Assembly (NCBI GenBank): GCA_910574185.1
Contig: CAJSZQ010000013.1
Location: 1-64,000 of the forward strand
DNA: 64,000 nt
Source of the DNA: Lachnospiraceae bacterium
Lineage (GTDB): Bacteria; Bacillota; Clostridia; Lachnospirales; Lachnospiraceae
Direction: 5' to 3'
Position 1 is the stretch's first letter. The number at the start of each line of letters is the position of its first letter. Below the pieces are notes generated by a model. That model saw nothing but the letters and a program-made list of their open reading frames with translations. It had not been told where the DNA came from and ran no database searches. Shown piece after piece: positions 34,818-44,237 of this stretch. Both the position numbers and the translations under genes were made by a program.

Positions 34818-35536
34818 TTGCGATGCGAGATGTAAAGAAATCCTATGGGGAAAATGTGGTATTGAATGGGATTAATCTGGAGGTTGAGAAAGGCGATATC
34901 GTTGCAATTATCGGTTCCAGCGGATCGGGAAAAAGCACGATGGTTCGTTGTATTGCAGGGTTGGAAGATATTCAGTCCGGGAAGATTTTTTTAAGGGGAG
35001 AAGAGATTATAGATAGAAATAGTGTTGTGCATTCTATTGGAATGGTATTTCAGAACTTTCATCTATTTCCGCATTACACAGTTGAAGAGAATATTATAAA
35101 ACCATTACGCACAGTTAAAAAAATGGATTTAAAAGCTGCAAAAGAGAAATCAGAGGAACTCTTAAGAAAAGTTCGTTTGTCGGAGTCGGCCAGGCAGTAT
35201 CCGTCTACGATGTCGGGCGGTCAGAAACAGAGGCTTGCCATTGCCAGAGCGCTGGCTATGAATCCGGAAATACTGGTATTTGACGAGCCAACGTCTTCCT
35301 TAGATCCTGAATTGGCGCATGAGGTATTCCGCACTATAAAAGACCTTGCCACAGAAGGGCAGACTATGTTGATTGTTACGCATCAGATTAACGCTGTCAG
35401 TCATTTTGCAACCAGAGTTGCTTTTTTAGACAGTGGGATTATAGAAGCAGACGGCGCTTGCAAAGAAATTTTTGAAAATTCAGATAATCAGAAATTGAAA
35501 CAATTTTTGGCAATGGTGGAATTTAATACAATATAA
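34805..35536 (+). CDS. Amino-acid-type ABC transporter ATP-binding protein
   Basis: 243 residues, complete ABC motifs: GSSGSGKST (Walker A, about 37), STMSGGQKQR (signature), ILVFDEPTSSLD (Walker B), and the H-loop VTHQ. The ATG at 34805 with AAAGGAGGG before it is preferred over 34781. Completes the importer. Confidence 0.94.
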   Translation: MAALIAMRDVKKSYGENVVLNGINLEVEKGDIVAIIGSSGSGKSTMVRCIAGLEDIQSGKIFLRGEEIIDRNSVVHSIGMVFQNFHLFPHYTVEENIIKPLRTVKKMDLKAAKEKSEELLRKVRLSESARQYPSTMSGGQKQRLAIARALAMNPEILVFDEPTSSLDPELAHEVFRTIKDLATEGQTMLIVTHQINAVSHFATRVAFLDSGIIEADGACKEIFENSDNQKLKQFLAMVEFNTI

Positions 35537-35573
35537 TGAAGGTTAAATTTTAAGATGTGATTTAAAAATATTA

Positions 35574-35607
35574 GGAAGTTATCGCAACTGCGCGGTAGCT
35601 TCTTTTG
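35574..35607 (+). terminator. Intrinsic terminator after the importer operon
   Basis: GAAGTTA..GCG / CGC..TAGCTTC stem with a T-rich tail. Confidence 0.6.
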
Positions 35608-35736
35608 TGTTTTATCAGAGTTAAACGGTTGAATATTTTCGGTTTAGGGAGTAGAATAAGAGAGATTTAGTTTTATGAAAGATTTGGATATGCAGCGATT
35701 CTGACAGTTAAGGCAAAGAGAAAGGGAGCATGTACG

Positions 35737-36306
35737 ATGCCAACTGAGATTAAGGTAATAAGAAGCAGCCGTAAAACCTTGTCGCTGGAGATTACGAAAG
35801 AAGCGCAGGTACTGGTGCGGGCGCCTTATCGGTTAAGTCAGTTAGAGATTGAGAGATTTGTACAGGAAAAAGCAGTCTGGATAGAGAAGCATTTAAAGGC
35901 AGTTAGGAATAAACTGGAAGATAGACAAAAACATCCAGTCAGACTTCTTGGTATGGAAGACATCCAGAGACTTGCAGATGAGGCAATGAGTGTTCTGCCG
36001 GCAAAAGCAACATATTATGCGCCGAAAGTGGGAGTGGCTTTTGGAAGAATCACTATCAGGAATCAGAGAACCCGCTGGGGGAGCTGCAGCGGTAAGGGGA
36101 ATTTGAATTTTAATTGTCTGCTTATGCTGGCTCCTGAATATGTACAGGATTATGTAGTAGTGCATGAACTTTGTCACAGGCTGGAGATGAATCATTCAGC
36201 CAGATTTTGGAATGAAGTGGAGAGAGTGCTTCCGGATTATCGAATAGCAAAGCGGTGGCTAAAGGAACATGGAGAAGAAATTATGAGAAGAATGACAGGC
36301 AAATAA
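35737..36306 (+). CDS. YgjP-like M48-type metallopeptidase (DUF45)
   Basis: 189 residues. RTRWGSCSGKGNLNFNCLLMLAPEYVQDYVVVHELCHRLEMNHSARFW is the DUF45/YgjP signature, with the HExxH zinc motif (HELCH). Cytoplasmic putative zinc peptidase of unknown substrate. RBS AAAGGGAG. Confidence 0.88.
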   Translation: MPTEIKVIRSSRKTLSLEITKEAQVLVRAPYRLSQLEIERFVQEKAVWIEKHLKAVRNKLEDRQKHPVRLLGMEDIQRLADEAMSVLPAKATYYAPKVGVAFGRITIRNQRTRWGSCSGKGNLNFNCLLMLAPEYVQDYVVVHELCHRLEMNHSARFWNEVERVLPDYRIAKRWLKEHGEEIMRRMTGK

Positions 36307-36326
36307 AAAGAAAGCGAGTTGTGAAT

Positions 36327-37262
36327 ATGGAAAATCAATTTAATGGACAAAGACCGCCGGTGAATCCGGGAAAACGGTTTTGGCGTATCTGGAGTCCGTT
36401 TCTGATAAACTGGGGGATTGGAACATTGGCGGGCGTTGTGGTAATGACGGCTTTTATGACGGTATATCTGGCGACGCATTCGATGGATATGCTATTGTTT
36501 TACAGGGATCAGGATGCAACTATGAAAGTTGTTGAGAAAGCAATGGAGATAGTGCTGCGGTACACGACACAAATTCAGGGGATAACAGCGCTTGTTACAA
36601 TTCCGGTTATGGCATTTCTGTATTACAGAGATAGAAAGAGGGAAAAGTTAAACGGGATTGAGCCTAATAAAAAGGCATCTGTAATTCAGTATATTCCGAT
36701 GCTCATTATGGCCGGGGCAGTTAATATTGTATTGAACAGTCTGATTATGATTGGCGAGTTGTCAAATTATAGCGCTGAGTATCAGGAGATAACGAAAGCA
36801 TTTTACAGCGCGCCTCTGGGAATGCAGATTTTGTGTCTTGGAGTCCTGGTGCCGATTGCGGAAGAACTGGTATTTCGCGGGCTTATGTATCGGCGAATGC
36901 GGGAGGATACCGGAGTTGTCATGTCTGTAATTTATTCTGCGGTGGTGTTCGGTCTGTTTCATGGTAATATGGTTCAGATGATATTTGGGACACTGATGGG
37001 AGTAATGTTGGCTTATGTATGTGAGAAATATGGTTCTGTTGCTGCTCCAATTGCAGCTCACATTATGGTAAATATGGTATCTATATTTATAACATATTTT
37101 GACGCATATGGTCGGATGCTGACGGATATCTGGCGTGTGGGAGCGGTTACTGTGGTATGCGCAACTCTTGCATCGAGTATGCTTCTTCTGGTACGGAGAA
37201 TCAATGAAAAACCAGATATTCAGGGTGAAGAGGAAAAATTTTCCGATGGGTTCAAATCTTAA
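36327..37262 (+). CDS. CPBP family intramembrane metalloprotease
   Basis: 311 residues with about seven membrane helices and the CAAX/CPBP motifs EELVFRG (about 182) and FGLFHGN (about 211). Such membrane glutamic/metalloproteases in bacteria act in bacteriocin immunity or membrane protein processing. The start at 36327 fits the family; its RBS is weak. It follows the DUF45 gene by 20 bases. Confidence 0.87.
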   Translation: MENQFNGQRPPVNPGKRFWRIWSPFLINWGIGTLAGVVVMTAFMTVYLATHSMDMLLFYRDQDATMKVVEKAMEIVLRYTTQIQGITALVTIPVMAFLYYRDRKREKLNGIEPNKKASVIQYIPMLIMAGAVNIVLNSLIMIGELSNYSAEYQEITKAFYSAPLGMQILCLGVLVPIAEELVFRGLMYRRMREDTGVVMSVIYSAVVFGLFHGNMVQMIFGTLMGVMLAYVCEKYGSVAAPIAAHIMVNMVSIFITYFDAYGRMLTDIWRVGAVTVVCATLASSMLLLVRRINEKPDIQGEEEKFSDGFKS

Positions 37263-37379
37263 AATATTCAAAAGAAGATTGAAAAGAAACAGGATTTGTA
37301 GTATGCTTTTATGATAATAGGGAGATTGCTGGCAGAGTGAGGAGGATTTTGTCAGGGTAATGATACAGGGGAGAATATC

Positions 37380-38615
37380 ATGAAGAAAAGTAGAAGATTG
37401 TTATTGGTTTCACTGTTAACCAGTTCTTTAATTGCAGCTCCGGTATACGCGGCGCCAAAGACTGAGAGTTTACAGTCTCAGAAGACGGCGGCAGAGAATG
37501 AGGCCAGTGCGCTGCAGCGGGAGCTTGTGGAACTGTTGGACAAGATGGGGAAGTTAGAAGAGGATCTGATTGCCAAGGGTGAGGAGATTATACAGGCAGA
37601 AGAGGACCTTAAGGACGCCCGAAAGCTGGAAGAAGTACAATATGAGGCAATGAAGCTTCGTATTAAATATATGTATGAGGAAGGCCGGACGACAGCCTTA
37701 GAAACACTGATTGGCGCCGAGAGTTTCTCAGATCTTTTAAATAGAGCAGAATATGTTGCAGAGGTTCACATTTATGACCGCGCAAAACTGCAGGAATATG
37801 AGGATACTAAAAAGAGTGTTGAACAGTTAAAGGAACAGTTGGTAGAGGAACAGGCCAGCATGCAGAATATGCAGGCTGAGTATGAGACCGAGGAAGGGAT
37901 ACTGACTACAACACTGGAAGAGAAGCGAGAAGAGATTGCCGGATTTGATGAACAGATTCAGGCAGCGGCCGAAGCGGCGGCAAGAGAAGCGGCGGCAAGA
38001 GAAGCCCAGAGACAGGTGCATGCTTCCAGCGCTGATAAGCAGGACAAGACTCCCAGTACAGGCGGCGCCGCGACGGATACGGGTAATGCTGGCGGTACAG
38101 CCGCAACAGATACAGGGAGCGCCAGCGGCACACCAGAGGCAGATGAAGGAAATACCGGCGGTACGCCAGAAGCAGACCCAGGGAATACTGGCGGCGGCAA
38201 TTCCGGCGGACAGGATGTGTCAGGAGGCAATGAGACCGAAAGTCCGGCGGATACCGGCTCAGACGCAGGTGCGTCTTCTGGGAATACATCAGCGGCTCAG
38301 ACTATAGTGAATGCCGCATATGGACAGATTGGGGTTCCCTACGTGATGGGAGGAACCGGCAATGGAGGCTGGGATTGTTCCGGTCTGGTGCAATATTGTC
38401 ATAGCATGGCGGGAATCAGCCTTCCGAGAACTTCTCAGGCCCAGGGTGGATGCGGCGTTGCAGTCAGCAATCCACAGCCGGGAGATATCGTATGTTATGG
38501 TTCGCATGTAGGAATTTATATTGGCGGCGGTCAGATGATTCACGCTCCGAAGCCGGGGGATAATGTGAAGGTTGCGGCAGTATATGGCTCGCCTTGGTAC
38601 AGGAGATGCTGGTAA
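37380..38615 (+). CDS. Secreted NlpC/P60 peptidoglycan hydrolase 1
   Basis: 411 residues: signal peptide (cleaved near VYAAP, about 25), a long coiled coil (about 28-210), an Ala/Gly/Thr/Asp-rich low-complexity linker (about 225-300, repeated GNTGG/PEAD units), and a C-terminal NlpC/P60 domain with catalytic Cys in GWDCSGLVQY, His in GSHVGIY and MIHAPKPGD. It cuts the D-Glu-type bond in stem peptides, probably in cell separation. The coiled coil resembles PcsB/CwlO-type FtsEX-regulated hydrolases. Paralogue of the next gene. Confidence 0.93.
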   Translation: MKKSRRLLLVSLLTSSLIAAPVYAAPKTESLQSQKTAAENEASALQRELVELLDKMGKLEEDLIAKGEEIIQAEEDLKDARKLEEVQYEAMKLRIKYMYEEGRTTALETLIGAESFSDLLNRAEYVAEVHIYDRAKLQEYEDTKKSVEQLKEQLVEEQASMQNMQAEYETEEGILTTTLEEKREEIAGFDEQIQAAAEAAAREAAAREAQRQVHASSADKQDKTPSTGGAATDTGNAGGTAATDTGSASGTPEADEGNTGGTPEADPGNTGGGNSGGQDVSGGNETESPADTGSDAGASSGNTSAAQTIVNAAYGQIGVPYVMGGTGNGGWDCSGLVQYCHSMAGISLPRTSQAQGGCGVAVSNPQPGDIVCYGSHVGIYIGGGQMIHAPKPGDNVKVAAVYGSPWYRRCW

Positions 38616-38658
38616 AAAGAGATAACGATAAACGATAGAACAAAGTAGAGGTACAGAT

Positions 38659-39813
38659 ATGAGAAAAAGAATAGTACGGACAATAATGGTAGTTTTTCTT
38701 GTCAGTATAATGGTTGTAACCCCTGTCTTTGCGTCGTCGCTGGAGGATATGCAGGCCGATAAAGCTCAGGCGGAGAGCGAGGCCGGGTCTCTTCAGGAAC
38801 AGATTAAACAGACATTAGAGAAGATTCAGACATTGGAGAAAGATCTTGAAACAAAGCAGGGTGAGATTGACCAGGCGGGAGAGGATCTGGAGAAAGCGGC
38901 GTCTGTGCAGACAGACCAGTATAACGCGATGAAGCTTCGCATCAAATACATGTATGAAGAAGGAGAGGTTAATTTTTTAGAAACTCTTTTAACGGCTACC
39001 AGCTTTTCAGATTTTATTAATAAAGCTGAGTATGTTCAGGAGGTTCATTCTTATGACAGAACCAAGCTGAATGAGTACGAAGACATTACAAAAAAGGTTG
39101 AGCAATTGAAGAAAGGCCTTGAGGATGAATATACGCAGATGCTGAAGATGCAGACAGATTTGGAGCAGGAGACGACGTCTCTGAACGCTACGTTAGAGGA
39201 GAAGCGAGAAGAGATTGCACATCTTGACGCAAGTATACAGGCAGAGATTGCCGCCAGGCAAGAGGCAGAGCGCAAGGCGCGTGAAGAGGCAGAGAGAAAA
39301 GCACGTGAGGAAGCAGAACGTCTGGCGCAGGAGGAGGCTGCAAGGGCAGCCGCCGCACAGCAGCCGAGTACTGGCAATGGCAGCAATTCTGGAGGAGGCC
39401 AGCCGGCAGGAGGCAGTTCTGGTTCAGTTAGTTCAGGTGGGGGCAGTTCGTATGTACCGCCTCAGGGCCGGGACGGATGGGCAGTAGTAGAATATGCAAG
39501 GCAGTTTATAGGAAATCCTTATGTTCTGGGAGGAAACAGTCTGACAGACGGTATTGACTGTTCTGGATTTACTCAGCAGATTTATGCGGCGTTTGGAGTG
39601 TCGCTTCCACGTGTAGACTCGGCGCAGGCAACGTGCGGAGTGGAGATTCCTCTGTCAGAGGCGCAGGCCGGAGATTTGCTGTGTTATTGGGGCCATGTAG
39701 GAATCTATAATGGCACAGGAGGTATTATTCACGCATCAGCCCCGGGAGTCGGTATTACAGAGTTTGCTAACTGTCAGTACAGGACGTTGAAATGTGTGAG
39801 GAGAGTTCTGTAA
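38659..39813 (+). CDS. Secreted NlpC/P60 peptidoglycan hydrolase 2
   Basis: 384 residues with the same order: signal peptide (to about VFASS, 25), coiled coil with the shared MKLRIKYMYEEGE(x)NFLETLL stretch, an Arg/Glu/Ala-rich helix (REEAERKAREEAERL), a Ser/Gly linker, and an NlpC/P60 domain with Cys in GIDCSGFTQQ and His in GHVGIYNG and IIHASAPG. It arose by tandem duplication of gene 1 but its linker differs. The two are 43 bases apart. Confidence 0.93.
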   Translation: MRKRIVRTIMVVFLVSIMVVTPVFASSLEDMQADKAQAESEAGSLQEQIKQTLEKIQTLEKDLETKQGEIDQAGEDLEKAASVQTDQYNAMKLRIKYMYEEGEVNFLETLLTATSFSDFINKAEYVQEVHSYDRTKLNEYEDITKKVEQLKKGLEDEYTQMLKMQTDLEQETTSLNATLEEKREEIAHLDASIQAEIAARQEAERKAREEAERKAREEAERLAQEEAARAAAAQQPSTGNGSNSGGGQPAGGSSGSVSSGGGSSYVPPQGRDGWAVVEYARQFIGNPYVLGGNSLTDGIDCSGFTQQIYAAFGVSLPRVDSAQATCGVEIPLSEAQAGDLLCYWGHVGIYNGTGGIIHASAPGVGITEFANCQYRTLKCVRRVL

Positions 39814-40073
39814 AACTGCAATACAGGTATGGTTTTAAACTTGGTCGGTTACTGTTGAGAGACCAGCCAACATACAGCAGATTGGAGCAGGTATATAAAT
39901 AGTAACAAAAGCATTACTTTTTATGGGTCAGGAATGCGCATAAGCTGCGTATTTCGTGAGAATATGATGTAGGAGTGAAGGGGCTTGCGTAGCAAAACTC
40001 TGAATAACGCTCCGAATCGTTACGATGAACGGCTGCCAGGCTGTGAATCGTAATAGAAAAGCGGGATAAAATT
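39814..40073. other. Intergenic stretch with decayed repeat fragments
   Basis: No gene seen. It contains GTTACTGTTGAG near 39851 and GTTACGATGAAC..GTGAATCGTAAT (about 40019-40052), both recalling the GTTACnnTTCAC ends of the hairpin elements, so it may be an insertion hot spot with decayed copies. Confidence 0.35.
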
Positions 40074-40217
40074 GTAACAGTTCAGCCTTCCGGCTTCACT
40101 GTTACGGAATCCGCCCATTTTAAAGTTTGCCTACGGCAAAGGGGCGGATTCCTGGCTGCTCAGGTTCATTGGCTGCTAACTGCGCAGCAAGTGCGCAGTT
40201 GCAGGCTGAACTGTTAC
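40074..40217. repeat. Hairpin mobile element C with 8-bp target duplication
   Basis: GTAACAGTTCAGCCT (40074-40088) is perfectly inverted at 40203-40217. The direct repeat ATAAAATT flanks it on both sides (40066-40073 and 40218-40225), as expected of a target-site duplication. Inside are two more hairpins: GGAATCCGCCC/GGGGCGGATTCC and AACTGCGCA/TGCGCAGTT. The left tip can also pair with ACTGTTAC at 40098-40105. The GTAA end and 8-bp duplication resemble IS66-family insertion sequences. It codes for nothing. Confidence 0.75.
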
Positions 40218-40225
40218 ATAAAATT

Positions 40226-40265
40226 ACGTAAATGCGGTAGAAATACTTGCATTTACGTTTTTTTT
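40226..40265 (+). terminator. Intrinsic terminator upstream of rpsB
   Basis: ACGTAAATGC (40226-40235) and GCATTTACGT (40249-40258) pair perfectly, followed by T8. It probably ended the hydrolase transcript before the element inserted in between. Confidence 0.8.
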
Positions 40266-40389
40266 ATGTTAAAATTTTACGGTCGCTAAAAAACACGCAC
40301 AGGGATTTTTATGAAGGTGCCGGAGTTTATTATTAGGTCTCATGGGGAGTGAACTGTGCGGAAGTAAAAACCAAATGGAGGAAAGAAAC
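40247..40389 (+). promoter_or_regulatory. rpsB promoter and leader
   Basis: TTGCAT (40247-40252), 17-base spacer, TAAAAT (40270-40275) overlaps the terminator arm. About 110 bases of leader follow before rpsB, where an S2 autoregulatory structure is commonly found in Firmicutes; I see no motif that proves it here. Confidence 0.45.
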
Positions 40390-41127
40390 ATGAGCGTTAT
40401 TTCAATGAAGCAGCTTTTAGAGGCAGGTGTTCATTTTGGACATCAGACAAGAAGATGGAACCCTAAGATGGCTCCGTATATCTACACAGAGAGAAATGGT
40501 ATCTATATCATTGACTTACAGAAATCTGTAGGTAAGGTTGACGAGGCATATCAGGCTGTGGCAGATATTGCGGCCGAGGGTGGTACAATTCTGTTTGTAG
40601 GAACGAAGAAGCAGGCACAGGACGCCATCCGGACAGAGGCAGAGCGCTGCGGTATGTTCTATGTTAATGAAAGATGGCTTGGCGGTATGCTGACCAATTT
40701 CAAGACAATTAAAAGTAGAATTACTCGTCTGAAAGAGATTGAGAGAATGTCAGAGGACGGAACCTTTGATGTACTGCCTAAGAAGGAAGTTATCCAGCTT
40801 AAGAAAGAATGGGAGAAGCTTGAGAAGAACCTTGGCGGTATCAAGAATATGAAGAAGCTTCCAGACGCTATCTTTATTGTAGATCCAAAGAAAGAGAGAA
40901 TCTGTGTTCAGGAGGCTCATACTTTGGGAATTCCGCTTATCGGGATTGCGGATACAAACTGTGATCCGGAGGAGCTCGACTATGTAATTCCGGGAAATGA
41001 TGATGCGATTCGTGCAGTGAAATTAATTGTTTCCAAGATGGCAGACGCTGTCATTGAGGCAAACCAGGGAGAGACCGGATACGAGGACGAGTATGTAGAA
41101 GAGGATCCGGAGACAGAAGCAGAGTAG
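40390..41127 (+). CDS. rpsB: 30S ribosomal protein S2
   Basis: 245 residues. [27 protein letters not shown] is the S2 N-terminus; [14 protein letters not shown] and [12 protein letters not shown] are conserved. The acidic tail EDPETEAE is typical. Start fixed by GGAGG before 40390. Operon with tsf. Confidence 0.98.
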   Translation: MSVISMKQLLEAGVHFGHQTRRWNPKMAPYIYTERNGIYIIDLQKSVGKVDEAYQAVADIAAEGGTILFVGTKKQAQDAIRTEAERCGMFYVNERWLGGMLTNFKTIKSRITRLKEIERMSEDGTFDVLPKKEVIQLKKEWEKLEKNLGGIKNMKKLPDAIFIVDPKKERICVQEAHTLGIPLIGIADTNCDPEELDYVIPGNDDAIRAVKLIVSKMADAVIEANQGETGYEDEYVEEDPETEAE

Positions 41128-41157
41128 GATAGATAGAGAATCAGGAGGGTAAGAAAG

Positions 41158-42084
41158 ATGGCAATTACAGCTAGTATGGTGAAAGAGTTAAGAGAATTAA
41201 CAGGCGCCGGCATGATGGATTGTAAGAAAGCTCTTAATGAGACGAATGGAAATATGGAAGAGGCAATCGAGTTCTTAAGAAAGAACGGCGAGGCCAAGGC
41301 TGTGAAGAAAGCAGGACGTATTGCGGCTGAGGGTATCGTTATGGCTGAGGTTCGCGATGATAAAACTGCAGCAATCGTAGAAGTTAATTCCGAGACGGAT
41401 TTTGTTGCAAAGAATGCAGAGTTCCAGGGATTTGTTAAAGCAGTTGTGAATCAGGCAATTGCTACAGAATCTAAGGATATGGACGCATTTATGGCAGAAG
41501 CGTGGAACGAGGATGCTTCTAAGACTGTTAAGGATGCGCTTACCGAGAAGATTGCAGTAATTGGTGAAAATCTGAATATCAGAAGATTTGAAAAACTTGA
41601 GTCCGACGGATGTATCGTGGCTTATATCCATGGCGGCGGACGTATCGGCGTTCTGGTAGAAGCAGCTACCGATGTAGTAAATGACGATGTAAAGACATGC
41701 TTAAAGAATGTAGCTATGCAGGTGGCGGCTATGTCTCCGAAGTATGTGTCCCGCGATGAAGTATCGCAGGATTTCTTAGACAAAGAGAAGGAGATTCTTC
41801 TTGCACAGGCTAAGAATGATCCGAAGAATGCGAACAAACCGGATAATATCATCGAGAAGATGATTGTCGGACGTTTGAACAAAGAGATGAAGGAAATCTG
41901 TCTCTTAGATCAGGTGTACGTACAGGACGGAGATCTGACCGTTGCGAAGTATGTGGAAAAGGTAGCAAAAGAGACTGGTGCTAATCTGACACTGAAGAAG
42001 TTCATTCGTTTTGAGACGGGAGAAGGTCTTGAGAAGAAGAATGAGGATTTCGCTGCGGAAGTGGCGGCTCAGATGAATGCGTAG
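41158..42084 (+). CDS. tsf: Elongation factor Ts
   Basis: 308 residues. The UBA-like N-terminus VKELRELTGAGMMDCKKALNET is followed by VNSETDFVAKN and YIHGGGRIGVLV. It is the nucleotide exchange factor of EF-Tu. RBS GGAGG, 30 bases after rpsB. Confidence 0.98.
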   Translation: MAITASMVKELRELTGAGMMDCKKALNETNGNMEEAIEFLRKNGEAKAVKKAGRIAAEGIVMAEVRDDKTAAIVEVNSETDFVAKNAEFQGFVKAVVNQAIATESKDMDAFMAEAWNEDASKTVKDALTEKIAVIGENLNIRRFEKLESDGCIVAYIHGGGRIGVLVEAATDVVNDDVKTCLKNVAMQVAAMSPKYVSRDEVSQDFLDKEKEILLAQAKNDPKNANKPDNIIEKMIVGRLNKEMKEICLLDQVYVQDGDLTVAKYVEKVAKETGANLTLKKFIRFETGEGLEKKNEDFAAEVAAQMNA

Positions 42085-42122
42085 AAATTTGTCGAAATTA
42101 GGCAGATAACGATAAGAATAAG

Positions 42123-42165
42123 AACCCTTGTAGATGGTGTTAATATGCCATTTATAGGGGTTTTT
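42123..42165 (+). terminator. Intrinsic terminator after rpsB-tsf
   Basis: AACCCTTGTAGATGG and CCATTTATAGGGGTT form a 15-bp stem with G.T pairs, followed by T5. It marks the edge between core and accessory DNA. Confidence 0.8.
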
Positions 42166-42265
42166 ATTATCACATGAAAAATACTGATTGATGAAATATG
42201 AGAGATAATTTGTAATGTAAAGAAAGGGACAAATAAATTTCAAGGCTATTCGGAGGATGGGGAAC

Positions 42266-43868
42266 ATGAAAGCAATAAATATATATACATATTCAAGAAT
42301 ACAAGAGGATATGGCTACTGAATTTGAAAATATTTTGTCAAAAAGGTCAAAAAAGTTAAAGGTAAAACCACAAGAGTTTTATGCTATAAGAAGTCTTGTT
42401 AATATGTTATTAGGTATTGGGGTTGAAATAAAGGATTTTGAAAATTTTTTTCTTTCATTTACGATAGAACAAATTGGAAAAGAATTTGATTTGATAAAAC
42501 TTGATAAGGATAATCTCGTTTTGAATATTGAATTAAAAAGTGAAGAGGTAGGAGTGGAGGCTATTCAAAATCAATTAGAAAAGAATAGATATTACCTAAA
42601 ACATTTAGCACCAGATGTACGATTGTATACTTTTGTGGAAACTGGAAAAGAATTATATAAATATACATCCAAAGGACTTCAGCTTGTCGGGGTAGAGGAT
42701 TTAAAAGATACCATGCAGTTATTTCAGGAGAGTCTTGGGGAGAACCTTGAATCTTTGTTTCAGGCGAATAGTTACCTTATTTCTCCTTTAAATTCACATC
42801 AAAAATTTATGTATGGTGATTATTTTTTGACAAAACAACAGCATGATGAATGGTGATGGAGTTGAAGATTTAAAAAGATATCAATTTATATTTGTAGATG
42901 AATCTCAAAGAATTTATTCGTCTACATTTGAAAAAATAATAAAGGAGGTAATTTCTGAATCTAAAACTGTAATTTTTGCTTATGCTTATGCACAATCTTT
43001 ATCAATAACAGAAGAAGAGAGAAATATTCCAGCTAAGTTGCAGAAGATTGATGGATTTACGGAATATACGTTGTCAGATAAGATAAGAACAAGTAAAGAA
43101 ATAGCTTCTTTCACAAGAACAATGATGAATTTGAATAACCGAGCTAGAGGATATATGGATTATTCGGATATCGATGTGTTATTTGCGAATAATATAGAAG
43201 AAGCAAAGAGATTGATTAACTTGTATGATGAGAAAGGCTATATATTTATATCATATACCCAATCAATGTATTATAGGAATTCGATTGACCTATATCCAAA
43301 TAATTATGATACACATCATGTTATAGGACAAGAATATGATAAAGTTATGATTATGATGGATATAAATTTTAGATATGACAAAGAGAGAAGAATACAGGGA
43401 AAAGAACATCCCAATCCAGATTTGCTTTTTTATAAGTTATTGTATCAAGCGATTTCTCGTGCAAGAGAAAAGTTATGTGTGTTAATAGTGGAAAATTACA
43501 AATTATTTTCTGATATTTTAAACATAAAGTTTGACATGCTATCCAGATATCAGTACAAAGAAAATAATACCAATATAACCCTATCAGTAAAAAAATTAAA
43601 TCGGCTTACAAAATCGATTAAAGATAAGCTTTCAGAGGTACATGATAACTATTCCCTTACAATTTCAGAAACAGTAGATATGATAAATGATGAATTAATG
43701 GGGGCTGAACAAAAGAAAAAAGTTATACGAAATGGTATAAAGCTATTGAAAATAATACAGAATGAGTTAGTATCTGAAGAAATTTATGAATTGATTTCAA
43801 AGTATTGTGATTATGTAGAAGAGACTACAAGAACTGCCAATACCGAATTATGCCTTTTAGGTGATTAG
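42266..43868 (+). pseudogene. Broken nuclease-helicase gene (DUF2075-like SF1 helicase)
   Basis: Two frames of one former protein. Frame 1 (42266-42856) carries a PD-(D/E)xK-type nuclease pattern, EFDLIKL..LVLNIELKSEE..QLEKNRYYLKHLAPDV, and ends at a helicase start-like SHQKFMYGDYFLTKQQ. Frame 2 (from about 42850 to 43868) has Walker B FIFVDESQR, the helicase motif HVIGQEYDKVMIMMD and QAISRAREKLCVLI. The Walker A segment that should lie between is absent, along with a frame change, so the helicase cannot bind ATP. This design is common among phage-defence genes. Very AT-rich compared with tsf, indicating transfer. Confidence 0.75.
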
Positions 43869-43894
43869 GCTAATAGAGCTTAGGGAAAATGCAA

Positions 43895-43923
43895 TTGATG
43901 GATTGGTTATTTAATGGTATACT
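43895..43923 (+). promoter_or_regulatory. Promoter of the BrnT/BrnA pair
   Basis: TTGATG (43895-43900), 17-base spacer, TATACT (43918-43923), 36 bases upstream of the toxin start. Confidence 0.65.
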
Positions 43924-43958
43924 GTTAACATAGAATAATCTAAGAGGAACGACCAAAA

Positions 43959-44237
43959 ATGAAATTTGAGTGGGACGAAGAAAAAAATATTATTAATAAG
44001 GAAAAACATAAAATTTCTTTTGAAACGGCAGCATATGTTTTTGATGATCCTTATTACATTGAAATGTTTGATTTTGAGCATAGTGTTGATGAGGATAGAT
44101 ATATTGCGATAGGGAAAGTCGGCGATGTACTGTTTGTAGTATTTACAGAACGAAAGGAAACGATTCGATTAATTTCAGCCAGGCTTGCAACTAATGCAGA
44201 AAAGGAGCTTTATTATGACCAGAACATTAATTATTGA
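43959..44237 (+). CDS. brnT: BrnT family type II toxin (RNase)
   Basis: 92 residues: MKFEWDEEKNIINKEKHKISFETAAYVFDDPYYIEMFD, then DRYIAIGKVGDVLFVVFTERKETIRLISARLA, the full BrnT (DUF4258-like/RelE-fold) signature. It is a ribonuclease that blocks translation unless bound by BrnA. The gene comes first and overlaps the antitoxin by 23 bases, the usual BrnTA order. Confidence 0.9.
   Translation: MKFEWDEEKNIINKEKHKISFETAAYVFDDPYYIEMFDFEHSVDEDRYIAIGKVGDVLFVVFTERKETIRLISARLATNAEKELYYDQNINY

Noticed and set aside
38040..38230. Repetitive DNA in the first NlpC/P60 gene as a CRISPR-like array
   Set aside because: The repeats are in frame and code for a low-complexity protein linker with irregular unit length; no constant repeat-spacer pattern exists.
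37906..38289. Long antisense frames opposite the hydrolase linker
   Set aside because: They arise from biased codons of the low-complexity linker on the other strand and lack RBS and family features.
40276..40389. A proven S2 autoregulatory leader
   Set aside because: The position is right but I could not identify diagnostic motifs by eye, so it is noted only as a leader.
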